Shown piece by piece: positions 43,651 through 54,698 of a stretch of 64,000 nt of DNA. Origin of the DNA: Oscarella lobularis (lineage: Eukaryota > Porifera > Homoscleromorpha > Homosclerophorida > Oscarellidae); assembly GCF_947507565.1 (NCBI RefSeq), contig NC_089187.1:1798001-1862000 (forward strand). The letters are read 5' to 3'. Positions within the stretch are counted from its first letter, which is position 1; every line of letters starts with the position of its first letter. The notes under the pieces were generated by a model. It saw only the letters and a program-made list of their open reading frames with translations. It had not been told where the DNA came from and searched no databases. The position numbers and the translations under genes are program-made.

Positions 43651-44946
43651 GAAGTCATGTCCCGCCGTTCTTACGGAGTCCACTGAGGCGGAAGGGACCA
43701 CAGCACAGCATGATAGAAAAACTGTTGTGAACCAAGAGGCGGACGCGGATTTGCTGATCCATATATGGTGAATTGGGGGCTTGTCGTTCTTGCTCTAGTT
43801 TATCTGGTTCAAATGTTTTGTAGGAAAGAAATAAAGATACCAGGCAAGTATCGAAAAACCATTTCTGTCAATCGAAGGCGAGCAAATATTAATATACTTC
43901 TCAGTTTTTGATCTTATTAATTAATAGGCTTACCTGTCAGCTTGATGAAGAGTTTTCTGGTTCACGTGACGGAGCGCCATTCATCAGTCAACTAGAACAG
44001 ACAGTAATAACGCAACAAGATTTTAGTTGTGGGTGAGCCGTCTCTTGATTAGTTTTCTCTCGCTGATCACCGTTCTATATTCTGATCTTTGTGCACTTGG
44101 AACCGGCGTCTCCTTCTGTATTGACTTACAGTGGCGTTGAGGTTCAAAAAGGGTTCATTTGGTAAACGAGTGTTTACACTTTTATTCTAGGATCTTGTGA
44201 AGTTCTCCGTATTTCTGTTTCAGATCAGGCTCGAACGTCTCCAAAGAGAAGTCAATAAGGGGCTCTCATTTAGTGGTCTTAGTTTATCTAGTAGGATCGA
44301 TTGCCTAAAATTTTAGATGGCAGTCGAAGTCGTGTCACTCATTTTAGAGGCCAAGGAGAGGTAAAGTAAATATCTATGTCATGCTGGCTCATGTTCAAAT
44401 TGCTGTTTAGAATGTATCCTCAGCTTTACAATGCAGCGTCGTTTATCTTGCAACCTCACACTGTTCGGCAGTTTCAAAGACATCCACCACCACAGTTAGT
44501 GTAGTCAGGGAAACAATGTCACCTTGGGGCGAGCGAAATCGTCCATCCTGTTCATCCTACTGGCCGCTTTCCTCTCTTCCCTCTCATGCCTTTGCTCTAA
44601 GTGGGCTCGTCAATCTTGAAGCTGTTGGTCCGCTGCGTTATTTGACTGTTTACTAATGCAGTAAGGGAAATTGTATTGCCAGGCACGACTACAGTCTAAC
44701 CACAAAAGCTCTGCAAGAAATGAAGTCTGAGTAAAAAAGCCATGTCAACAGACATAAAACAGTCACGTAGTTATGTCTCAAGATCAAGAAGCCTTCTATT
44801 TAGCTAAGAGCTGCCTGAATTTATTAGTTCAAGCATTTCTCCATCATTTTCGTTTTCATTGCTATCGTTTTCACGTTGTGCCGATCTACAGCAGGTCAGG
44901 CGCCTGCCTCCGCAAAGAAGTTTTCCGATTTTGATCAAGGCTATAA
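43651..44946. other. Intergenic stretch, no supported gene
   Basis: An ATG at 43766 opens a short signal-anchor-like frame (M-V-N-W-G-L-V-V-L-A-L-V-Y-L-V) that runs to a possible donor near 43850, but no downstream exon was found. The rest is AT-rich. It includes the 3' flank of the minus-strand LRR receptor that ends at 44947. Confidence 0.4.
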
Positions 44947-47900
44947 TCAGACTTCCTGGAAATGTAATTTATAGTAATCCTCTCCTTTATACGCGAAGTT
45001 CGTCTTACCTGCAACCACTAGCAGAAAGATGAAGTTGATTGTCATAACAATAACGTAAAATACGCTTTCGTCTATTATGTTGCTATAACCAGGATCTCTG
45101 CTGTCTTGATAATTGATAAGAAACAAAGCTCCCATCGTTACGTTCGTCGCAATTACGCTCAGCGACATCAGTTGGAGCCAGTGCCCAAATGATTGACTTA
45201 TTGGTTTTAGCTGTGTGTGTAGGACTAAAAATAGAGCGGCGAGAAGGATAGCTAAGGCAAGGCCTGAATGACTGAACTTGCCAAAGAAGCCGATGCCAAT
45301 TATGAGAGCAAATTTTCGTCCGATTTCTACTACTTCCCAAAACCAAAACCGTTTCTTGTAGTTATTGTCGAGAAATGTAAGGCTTCTGAAGAAATCATTT
45401 CTTGTTGTTCCATCACCGAGATTTCCAGCTCGTTGTTTGATTTTTAGCGCAACAAGCAGGAGACAAGGCAACAGAAGTACGTATGCCAGCAGTGTCCAGC
45501 ACAAGATCCACAGTTCTTTGGATTTCTGGTAGGAGCACTCTACGCTTAAATCTTGTTTCAAAAACCAACTTTTGTACCCTTCGTCAGTATCGTTGCAGTT
45601 TCTGAGGCATATTTCTATGCAGGTAAGCTTTTTGTTTGGAAACACCGCCATGATAGACGCTGCTGTTGACGGATAGCTAATAAATAGTATCCACCAGCTG
45701 TTTCTAAAGCAGGATGTTCGAGTTTGAGATAATTTGCCTTCCACCTCTGTTAACGATCGGCGTGAGCGAAGTAGAATCTTCCTTTTTATCCCAAAGTACG
45801 TCCACAGTATTAACAGTATAAATAGTTGACAGGAAATTTCGAATAGAGGCAAGATCAGTGCGTTTATGCGAAATTTCTCACTGAGACAGATAGGTGTGGC
45901 AACAGCTAGCAAGTTCAGCTCAATAACTTTTAGAACGTGTCCCACCGAGAGGAGGGCGCTTGGCCATGGTATGAAGGAAAAAGCTTCGAAAACAGCAGAC
46001 ATCACCTGCACGAATCCCACAATAATTTTCAGAATTGAGCTCATTTGATCCACCAGGGTTTCTCCGTTTTCTGTGTACCTAAGTTTATCCATTGCGTATA
46101 GAATAGTTCCTAACAGTATGACCAAAAGACTAATGCCAAACAACTGAAGACCTGTACGCCATTTTTGTGGACAAGGTAGACATTTTTGAAACCAAGAGTA
46201 GTAGTAGTAGTCGCACTCGCCGCACAGGACTCCTTTGTATCCTTTGCTGCACATGTTGTCGTCTTTTATTCTTCGCGAACCGTTAGACCCGTTGCAGCTT
46301 TCCTCTAGCGGGCAACGGTATATTGTTGGAAGCGCTGCTGTAAAATTGACCGTCGTTTGTAGATAGTGGGTTTCATTTAGGCTTTCAGTGAAATTGACAT
46401 ATTTCGTTTCTTCTTCGGTTTCGTTTTGGCTTCCGAAGGTACTCCATCTCCACCAATAGCCTGGTTTAACACTAAGATAATCGTCTATGCATTCTTCTCC
46501 GGCATCATCCGCACACCGATAGCATCCGCCGAAGCGTTGAAGACGATAGTATCCATCTAAACACGAACACGCTTTGTGTCCAGCGGGCTGTCTAGTTTTT
46601 GTGCCTTCGGGACACACATGACATTTTGTAGCCGATGTGCCCGGTAGACGGCTAGGATCAACAAACGTTCCGCTAACACACTCTTTGCACTCAATTGAAC
46701 CAACTTCATCTTGGTAAAATCCACCTATGCGCAGTGCAGTAAGCATGGAATAGTCTGAGAGTGAGCATGTTCTTAGTTATACCTGCAGGGCATGTTTTAC
46801 AGAAGGAGGAAGACATGCTGGTGAATACAGATTTAGCGCCCACTTGGCACTGCTGACAAGTGAAAACTTTGTCTGGCGAGCTGCAATATGATGTGCATTT
46901 ACAGGAGAAGCCATTTAATGCCAACAGAAGTGCTGTTGACCAGGGCAACGTGAACACCGAAGGTTCTTGATTGGAGACGCAGGTTCTGAAAAAGAAAGCT
47001 AAATACATGAATGTCCATGAAATTACGGTACAGTACAGATTGACTGAGGAAGAGACCATTGGCATATGCTCAATTTGAGTGCATGTTAGGAATCTGAAGT
47101 GGGTTACACATATAGGCGAAGAGTTAGTGCAAGCAGCTCTTACATCGTTACATCTTTCGTTTTGTTGGATACAACTAGCGATTTTCGTGACGCCTTTGCT
47201 ACTGGATTTTGCTGCAGGAATCTAAATTCTCAAATTATTTAATTGTTATATGTGATTGTTTAGTCACATATTCTGAATGTTTTCTAAATTAACGAAGGCA
47301 TTGTCTTCCACTTCAGAAATGCTATTCTTGATTAAATACCTTTGAAAAGAGTGTACATTGGAGCATCAATTAATAAATTAATGAACCGTACAGATGTTCC
47401 AAACGCGTAAGACCAGAAAACGTTGAGGATTTCACCTTAGTCAATTGATTGAAAGTGCAAAATCTAATTAACAGTGCAAACAAGCAATGCTAGAACAAAT
47501 TTTTAATGGCTACAGGGACGCAAGAGAATTTTGAGTAGATAAAGTGCTGGGAAGATCCGTGAGATAATTGCTGGAAATATCACTAATGGTTGGAGAGATA
47601 TTTAAATAGATTTTGCACAAAGATCGAAGTTTTCAAACCAACAGGGTGTCCCAAAGTTGAATGTTTTCGAAAAGTTTTGAATCGATTTCCGAAATGTGGT
47701 TGCGCTGAAGATATCTAAAGGATCGTCACTCATTCTTTGCAACTTTAAAGAATGTGGATGAGCTTACAAATTCCAAATATTTGTTCCCGGTCTAAATGCA
47801 CTGCCGTCAATAGTAGTGAGAGAATTGAAAGTCAAGTCTCTAAATAGTAACAACGTATTGCTAAAGGCATACTAAAAATTTTACCTCACAGTTTTGTTTC

Positions 47901-49278
47901 AACAAGATTGGATTTATATAAAGAGTAAAACGTATTGGCTTCAATGCGTAAAATGCGGTTGTTTGAGAGGCCTCTACAACATCATTTTAACATCTCATTA
48001 TGTCAATTTTAACTCAGCGCACATTGTTTCTATGCTTGGCACAGAGGCAAACGCTGTTTGAGATACTGTTGTAATTGAATTAAATTCGAAATATCTGCGA
48101 ACACAGGCAAACGCTAAATTTTGAGTTTACCCGGTAGCAGAAGCATTTACAAAGCCTGGACGCAAGAAGAATTGACTACATTAGCGGGTATTTCAGAAAT
48201 TTTGTTAAATCCTAAATGTCTAAAGAACTCGAACTGTAGTGCAAGCAGGAAGGAGTAGCCACTTATCACATTATGAGCTTAGGTTGATCACTCGTGCACC
48301 GCCCTGCATTTAGGAGGAAATTAGCGGATAGTATAGAAATTTCATTGAGAGATAATTCGCTAGAAAAATCGTTTTAGATTATTTTCGTATCCGTGTCAGA
48401 AGTCACCACGCACACAAAGACTTACAGCATTTGCAAATTATTAAGATTCTGAAAAGCACCCGACTCTAATGAATGTATTTTGTTTGATTGCAAGAGTCTA
48501 GAAATCTGTTAGTGAGAAATTTGCTGTGTCGATTGCAAAGCTTACACGTGACTTAAAAACTCAAAATTTTTAGCAAAGCCAGTTGAAAGGACTCTAATAG
48601 AGTTGTGACGTAGTTCCCTACTCAAAGCGTGTCACTGACACATACTGTAATCTAACGCGATCCCTAATTTGTTAGTTTAATTAACAGAGAGAAGCCAGCC
48701 AGTTAGGAGGCCGAAAAGTAGATGTGCAAAGCTTGCTTCCGATCTCCTCGCATATTTGCCTGTGTCAAAAATGGCTCTCTTCTCTGTAGCATCGCGACCG
48801 CGGTAGTACCTATATGTATCTATGTGTTTAGCTGAGCAAATTTACTTACACAGATTTTATGCTCTGGGGAAGTTGGAAGACTTTTGTTAGTTTGTTTTGT
48901 GTTCCATTGCTACATCAAAAACCGATAATTGTTGTCTCTGTCAAAAAATGGTCTTACATGTGGGTCAAGTTTCTAAAAGGCAAGAAGTAGTCATCATTGA
49001 TACTTTCGATGGCGTTGTTGTCGAATAGACTATAAAATTTTATATCAGCTCAGCTAGAATCCAATCATTCGATCGCGTCTATGTGTACCGCACAATTCTC
49101 TTATCCCGTCAGTGGGGAAAGCTGAAGCTGGCAAGACCCGAAGCCTCGGAAAACGTGAACTGCAATTAATTCGACCGTTTTCTGTGTCGCATTCACAGAT
49201 ATCACATCCGACTGCTTCAGTTGCAGCAAAGTAACTGGCGACTAGAAGACACCACCTCGCTGACAGAAAAGTGTTCAT
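44947..49278 (-). CDS. LRR / cysteine-rich / multi-pass membrane receptor
   Basis: The minus strand reads a signal peptide and an LRR N-cap with C-x-x-C-x-C (exon 49278-49094). A series of exons of about 72 nt, mostly in phase 2, each encodes one leucine-rich repeat. Examples are 49029-48958 (A-I-E-S-I...F-R-N-L-T-H), about 48617-48546 (N-S-I-R-V-L-S), 48500-48430 (N-K-I-H-S-L-E-S-G-A-F) and 48230-48160 (N-K-I-S-E-I-P). Others lie near 48330, 48090, 47965, 47825, 47700 and 47590. A cysteine-rich exon (46986-46783) splices in phase 1 to a 595-codon exon (46734-44947). The latter has GCC2/GCC3-like cysteine repeats (C-V-S-G-T-F...C-P-E-G-T), C-x-G-x-C spacers, and nine or ten hydrophobic helices. 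The fold is a large ligand-binding ectodomain on a multi-pass base. Ligand and signalling are unknown. Confidence 0.75.
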
Positions 49279-49778
49279 TGTCTGATCGTTTGGGGAAGTT
49301 CCCTATTCCCATGCACTATGCATAGCTGAATGACAAGTGACTTTAGCAGTGACATACGTTGGTCCGCTTGACTAGTGGTCCGCTGTCAGTAAGACACAAA
49401 GCGTACGGCCGGGTTGAAAGCTAGGTGCGTCACGTGCTTTGGATGCTGAAAGGGAAAGCCAACGGGGAAAGTTAGGGGATCGAAAGTGCAGTTAAAGTCC
49501 CGGTCCTCCTCACTTGTGCGTCAGTTCCAGCTGTGTTCGGTGACGCTAAACGTTAATAGTTCGCTGGTGAGAACTAATACTAGTACATGTATACTGTAGT
49601 TTTAAAATTGGTTTTATAATTCTGTCCGGTGGATGCGCGTGCATGGCTTCATGAAACGGTTTCGTCTAATTGTCGCGCAGCGAAAACAGATACTACTTGA
49701 GACTGCCATTCCTCACCTATATACCTAGTCTGTTTAGGTAATAATCGTTTTTCTAGATCGAGTGCGCCCGCATTTGTC
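49279..49778. other. Divergent promoter region between LRR receptor and ML gene
   Basis: This 500-bp gap separates two genes transcribed away from each other (minus start 49278, plus start 49779). It contains CACGTG (49434) and other short motifs, but no TATA box that I can place with confidence. It is likely the shared upstream region. Confidence 0.45.
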
Positions 49779-50627
49779 ATGGTCAGAGAAGCTGTCACTA
49801 CTCTTGCATTGTTTCTCGTTCTGCAGAATGCAGAGAAAGCCTACTTTTTGCCTTGTAGCGAAGATTTTTGTGCCACGCTTTGCGGTTTGTGACAAACACT
49901 CTGCAAACTATTTAATTTATTACGTTATTGGTGCAGCTCCTCTCAGCGATGACATTAAGTTTGTCAACGTTTCGGTAGAAAACGTACCATTCCGTCCTCA
50001 CACGAGGACTGCATATGCTAACGTCACTTTTACTCCAGGTACGATGAAAGTTGAACTTTGCTAATTAATGGTTTTGTTATATAATTTAGCCAAAACTTTA
50101 AAAAGTTTAAATGCTTCTATGTTCATTAATTTATTTCGGAGTGGAGTAAAACAGCCTCTGCATCGTTCTTTCGTTTATGATCTCTGCGATCATTCTAAAC
50201 AGCAGGCTGACAATCCTCGCTGTCCCCTTGTGGCAAATGGTAACAGAGTCTATAGACCGTAATCATAATCTTCTAGCTCTGCGTTTGTTTTATTATTAGT
50301 TAAAGTATATACATAGCAGCCAATTTGTCTGCAAATATTAATTAATTAATTAATTGAATAATATTCTGCGATGGACCTGTCATGCTCGCATTTGATTTAA
50401 TTAATATTTTTGTTTTATTGTTTTAATTTCTAGAGCCAAGCACTTATTCGTTTTCAATAGATGTGAGTCCTCTTTTGATCATATGGGTAGACCCTACATA
50501 ATTAATTTATTATCTTGACTGCATTGAAAAATCATTTTAGGACAAGGGCGTTGCTTGGGTAAACGTTACCGATTCAAGCAATAATTTTTTGTTTTGCATA
50601 AACGCAACGTTTGTTGTTCATTTGTAG
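49779..50627 (+). CDS. Secreted ML-domain (MD-2/NPC2-like) protein
   Basis: Five exons: 49779-49884, 49937-50038, 50090-about 50247, about 50436-50462 and 50541-50627. A signal peptide (MVREAVTTLALFLVLQNAEKA) is followed by the ML domain. Its features are C-x-x-D-F-C near the start, I-K-F-V-N-V-S-V-E-N-V-P, Y-A-N-V-T-F-T-P, C-D-H, R-C-P-L, Y-S-F-S-I-D-V and W-V-N-V-T-D-S-S-N-N-F-L-F-C-I. The end pattern (V-x-V-T-D...L-x-C) is the last pair of ML beta-strands. ML proteins bind sterols, phospholipids or lipid A in a hydrophobic cup, and are used for lipid transport or as co-receptors for microbial lipid sensing. The junction of exons 3 and 4 is uncertain. The length of about 155 residues is normal for the family. 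Confidence 0.75.
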
Positions 50628-51512
50628 GAGACGTGTGCATTCGCAGTAGGATTGATCGCGTGTTTATACTCGTAATTTCGACTGCTCACACAGGCAAGAG
50701 AATGGGTTCATTGCAGATGTATTGTACTCGCACCAAAGTGCATGTACAGATGTAGACGTCATTTCGGTCACGCGCGCGTTAGGCTCGTAAAATGGCTACA
50801 ACAAGCAGGGCTACAAGCGCTCGATACCAGGGAGTGTTGCACTTCTCCAGCAGCGGCGATAGGCCATACAGTCGTACTAGCCGCCAGTAGGAAACGGTAC
50901 GTAGGCGAGAGGACCCGGGAGCAGGCGAGATAATGTCGGTCCCTTCTGCAAGTAAGCGAAAATTCGCCAAGTCTATCGGAATCTTTTCATCACAGGCGTT
51001 GTCTTGTTTGGAACGATCGTCCTTAGAGGCAATCAGGTAAGGATTATCTAATTTTAGGATTCTCCGCTTATGACGTCATATTTTCAGAACGTTGATTGGC
51101 ACGAACAGACGATACACGCGCCGTTTTTGAAGGGATAGTTTCGCGGCGATCTGCCCATCGATTCACGTCCTATTGGTTAGTCGCCGTTTCTCGCCGAAGA
51201 GAGTCGGCCGTTTTTCACACGCGTCTTTGAAGACTGTACCAATCTAGGTAAGAAACGCAATTATGTGATTATCAGTCGCCTGGAATTCGCCATACATATA
51301 CGTCTTGAAGTCCTTATGCACGTTTTGGAAATTCGAGTGTAGAAGAGACTCGCGTCTTAAGCGTAGGCCAGTCGTTATGCATTTACTCCAGGAGTACATT
51401 TCTAATGCGAGGCTACACAAGCCACCAGGTTTCGTATGAAGAGAGACACCGATCGAAAATAACAGCTCGGATGCAAACTGTTATCGTATACATATAACGT
51501 TCCTTGCATCTC
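50628..51512. other. Stretch with possible short 5' exons
   Basis: Two plausible coding starts lie here. An ATG at 50794 opens 29 codons to a GTAGGA donor near 50881. An ATG at 50935 opens about 33 codons (M-S-V-P-S-A-S-K-R-K-F-A-K-S) to a GTAAGG donor at 51034. Short open stretches follow near 51090-51140, but no family is recognised and no joined frame is convincing. It may be a small unrecognised gene on the plus strand. Confidence 0.3.
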
Positions 51513-54449
51513 TTACGACTTGAGTTTATAAGCAAACGCGTACTTACCCGAAACAATTTTTAAAATGACAGCTTGGAATTCGCTGTCATAGCGACCGGCA
51601 ACGATTCCCTCGCTCAAATCGAATTTACCGTTAGCGAGAACTCCGCGACTAGATTCCGTTATTATAATTCGATCGAACGAAGGGGTATCGTTGCAGTAGT
51701 TCTGCGTTGGCACCCACACTTCCGCATCGCTATTCGTAGGTATTTCAACGGAGAGCGCGAATAGAGTACCGCTACCGTCATCCTTCGCGTGCGACCAGCT
51801 CACAGACACTTTTCCTCGAATAGACTCGTAGCTACCGTTAACACCGTCGATATTGAAAATTTTGACTTTTTCCTTGCATACTAGCTTCCACGTTTCCAAG
51901 GGAATCGTCGCATGAATAGGTCTAACAACGACGTGCTCGAAGGCAGCCGAATCGTCGTCTTGACTAACACCGACAAACGTCTCGTAAACCCAAGGCCAAT
52001 GAGATCCGAGAAAGATGTGATTGTGAGTGGGCGGAGGCGGGTGAGAGAGATCGGCAACGCCGGACCAATCCTCCCATAGGGTCGTCGCATTCTGCGCAAC
52101 CCACCAACCCCAGCTGGGTTCGGTCGTCTGCGTGGCGAGCGCGAAAGCGACGTCGCTTCGATTTATTCTCGTCAGCGTCTGAAGAAGAAATTTTGTTCCG
52201 ACGGCACCCGTCGTCGAGTGGGTTTCGTGTGCGACGACGACGTCGTGGAGAAACGCGTCGACGACCGTTTGGTATGTATCTCGGGGTATAGCGTTGTCGA
52301 GAGAGAGAGCTAGAATGTTTGGGGTCTGGGTCCCGTCTCGATATCCGCCGGCTGTTTTGTTGTAGTAGAGTTCGTGAAAATCTAACTTTAACCTGTTCGC
52401 CAATTCGATGTACTTGACCGCATCTTCGGTCCGATTTAGTATTCGAGCGAATTTAGCAAATATTTCGTAATCTGTTATCTGCGAAAAGCTGACGGATATT
52501 GGCCCCGTTGTGTGAATCTCTCTCGTTCTCGGATAAGTATTGACCCAGTCACCGTATTTGTATTTAGTAAGAAGTCCGGATTTTTCACTTTCTCGCGCCA
52601 ATCGGTCAAGATAGACGACGTACGCCTCGAAACCCTCATACAGTTCCTCGATCAATCTCACGTCGCCGTAGCGCCGATACAAGAGCAGCGAAACGACAAA
52701 ATAGGCCGAACTCCACGTGGCGTCGGTGAACAGTCGCGCGCTCGGCGGCGTCGGATCGGGAACGATATCGGTCACCATCCCGGCAATCTCCGGCACAGCG
52801 GAATAGATCGCCTGCTGATCGCGCATCGCGCGAACCCAATTCGCGTGCAAAGCGGCCGTGTCGAAATTCCAAGCGACGGTCGACGCGCTCACCTGCCCGT
52901 CGCCCATCCAGCCGCGCTTCTCCCGATTCGGACAACCCGTCGGTATGGACATCAAATTACTCAAAGCGCTCCATCGAACGCAGTGCTGGACGCCTCGAAG
53001 TATATTCGCTTCGATCGAATTGCCTTTGAAATCGATTCGACCCACTTCATCTACGTCGCTGTGAACGAATCGTCCGGTAAGGGAATCGATTGTCGGTTTT
53101 CCGGGATAGCCGGTCACCTGTGCGTACTGAAAACCGTAGTAGACGAAACTCGGTTCGAAGATCTCTATTTCGTCGCTTCCGCGTAGCGTGTAAACGGTCG
53201 TCATGTTAGCGAATTTGATGAGTTGATTATTCACCGTGCCGTTCTCGAAGAGCAGCTCGCCTTTGTAGATCGTCACCGTCGCGCCGGCCGGACCGCGAAC
53301 GCGCAGCGTCTCGACGCCGGCGAAATTCTGTCCGAAGTCGAAGACGTAGACTCCCGGAAAAGGTTCGCTCATGCTAACGGCTTTGATCACGTCTAATTTT
53401 CGTATGCGTTTCATCATGTGAGGGTGCAGATCGCCGACGGGGTGATCGACTTGGACGGCGTCTTCCCATCGATTTGCTGCGTGGAAATTGGGCGCGTTCC
53501 ATCCGTCCTGCTCCAGTCGAGCGTCGTATTGCTCGCCCTTGTAATAATCGGCCATCGTGCACGGATCATCGTGTAATTTCCAGTGAGTTTTAATTTGAAA
53601 TTTGATTGTGTGATTAGAATCGGCGCCGTGCGACACGAGCTGGACGGTAGATCCGTTCTGAAGATCAATGTGCATCTCGAGTCGAAGCATCAGGGGGCCG
53701 TTGTAAAAGCGAGTCCAAGCACCGGGTGCTAGTCGAACTCCAATGGCATTCGTATCGTTCTCTCGTAAGAAAGACGTGACTAGAAACGTGTCATACAAAA
53801 CTCGTTTTGTGTAGACGGTAAAAGGGCCGAGAGTGTGGGAATCGACCCGCTGACCGTTGAGGTAGAGCTGGTAATATCCGAGACCGGCTACGTATACGAA
53901 TGCCTGCCGAATTCCGTCTGGTAAATCGAAGTCGGTTCGAATTTGAAGTGGGCGAGCCGGATTTTTTATTAGACGACCAATCCACTGCGATACCCATTCA
54001 CCAAGGGACGTACCAAAGACAGTCCATGCACTCCACTCAGACGCTGTCTCTTCGGTTGGCTGGTCGACAGCCCACCATCGAACCTTCCAGAAGTAGATTT
54101 GCCGATACGTAAGCGCTGGCCCAGCGTATACTATGCCTATTGTATTGTTTGTGTTCTCTGTGTGATTCCACACAGGTGCAGTTGGAGTGGGTGTTTCCTT
54201 GGGTCCATCGAAGGTGCCCTCTGATACTCGTATTTCGTATGCAACTTGGTTCTGACCACGCTTAATATTAGTAAACGGGCACTTCCACGAGAACCGTGGC
54301 GTGAGGGTGTCGATACCATAGGGTGAGTCGAGGTACTCAGTTCGAAGAGTTTGAGGCGATGGTAATGCAAAGGTCTTCGTTGAGGAATGTTGGCTGCTTA
54401 ATTGAATGTACCACAGCAGGGCTAAAACGACAAGATTGCTCTCGTTCAT
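51513..54449 (-). CDS. Secreted GH78 alpha-L-rhamnosidase
   Basis: A single uninterrupted frame of 978 codons from the ATG at 54449 (an in-frame ATG also exists at 54509). The N-terminus is a signal peptide (MNESNLVVLALLWYIQLSSQ). The N-terminal region has the GH78 start motif (L-R-T-E-Y-L-D-S-P-Y-G-I-D-T-L-T-P-R-F-S-W). The six-hairpin catalytic domain carries C-P-N-R-E-K-R-G-W-M-G-D-G-Q, equivalent to the family's catalytic-acid loop, then D-A-T-W-S-S-A-Y, L-Y-R-R-Y-G-D and A-T-T-L-W-E-D-W-S-G. Known enzymes remove L-rhamnose from plant, bacterial or algal glycans. Many N-glycosylation sequons fit animal secretion. The absence of introns, among neighbours with many, suggests bacterial transfer or retroposition. 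A GTAAGT sits near the 3' end but the frame reads through it. A fragment copy lies at 63418-63588. Confidence 0.9.
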   Translation of the reverse strand: MNESNLVVLALLWYIQLSSQHSSTKTFALPSPQTLRTEYLDSPYGIDTLTPRFSWKCPFTNIKRGQNQVAYEIRVSEGTFDGPKETPTPTAPVWNHTENTNNTIGIVYAGPALTYRQIYFWKVRWWAVDQPTEETASEWSAWTVFGTSLGEWVSQWIGRLIKNPARPLQIRTDFDLPDGIRQAFVYVAGLGYYQLYLNGQRVDSHTLGPFTVYTKRVLYDTFLVTSFLRENDTNAIGVRLAPGAWTRFYNGPLMLRLEMHIDLQNGSTVQLVSHGADSNHTIKFQIKTHWKLHDDPCTMADYYKGEQYDARLEQDGWNAPNFHAANRWEDAVQVDHPVGDLHPHMMKRIRKLDVIKAVSMSEPFPGVYVFDFGQNFAGVETLRVRGPAGATVTIYKGELLFENGTVNNQLIKFANMTTVYTLRGSDEIEIFEPSFVYYGFQYAQVTGYPGKPTIDSLTGRFVHSDVDEVGRIDFKGNSIEANILRGVQHCVRWSALSNLMSIPTGCPNREKRGWMGDGQVSASTVAWNFDTAALHANWVRAMRDQQAIYSAVPEIAGMVTDIVPDPTPPSARLFTDATWSSAYFVVSLLLYRRYGDVRLIEELYEGFEAYVVYLDRLARESEKSGLLTKYKYGDWVNTYPRTREIHTTGPISVSFSQITDYEIFAKFARILNRTEDAVKYIELANRLKLDFHELYYNKTAGGYRDGTQTPNILALSLDNAIPRDTYQTVVDAFLHDVVVAHETHSTTGAVGTKFLLQTLTRINRSDVAFALATQTTEPSWGWWVAQNATTLWEDWSGVADLSHPPPPTHNHIFLGSHWPWVYETFVGVSQDDDSAAFEHVVVRPIHATIPLETWKLVCKEKVKIFNIDGVNGSYESIRGKVSVSWSHAKDDGSGTLFALSVEIPTNSDAEVWVPTQNYCNDTPSFDRIIITESSRGVLANGKFDLSEGIVAGRYDSEFQAVILKIVSGKYAFAYKLKS

Positions 54450-54698
54450 CTCACAACACCCGTAGTCATACGTCACACGTCTCACGTGATACTTCTGCAG
54501 CCTACACATAGTGAGTTCAGATTACAGTAAGTCTCGGTAGCTGTATTCGTAGGCTCCAACTGTCTAGACCTCGCCAGAAAACTGCATAGAAAATGACTTC
54601 CGGGTTGACGAAAGTGTTAGGGGGGCTTAACTGTTCCCGGATCTGCAGAACAAAGGCGCCGTAATTAGTGCGGCACCTCTTTTCTGAATTCATACAGG

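Noticed and set aside
47059-47065. A separate gene starting at 47065 (signal-peptide-like start of the cysteine-rich exon).
   Set aside because: The upstream part is better explained as intron, because a strong acceptor lies at 46987 and LRR exons continue upstream to a proper signal peptide at 49278.
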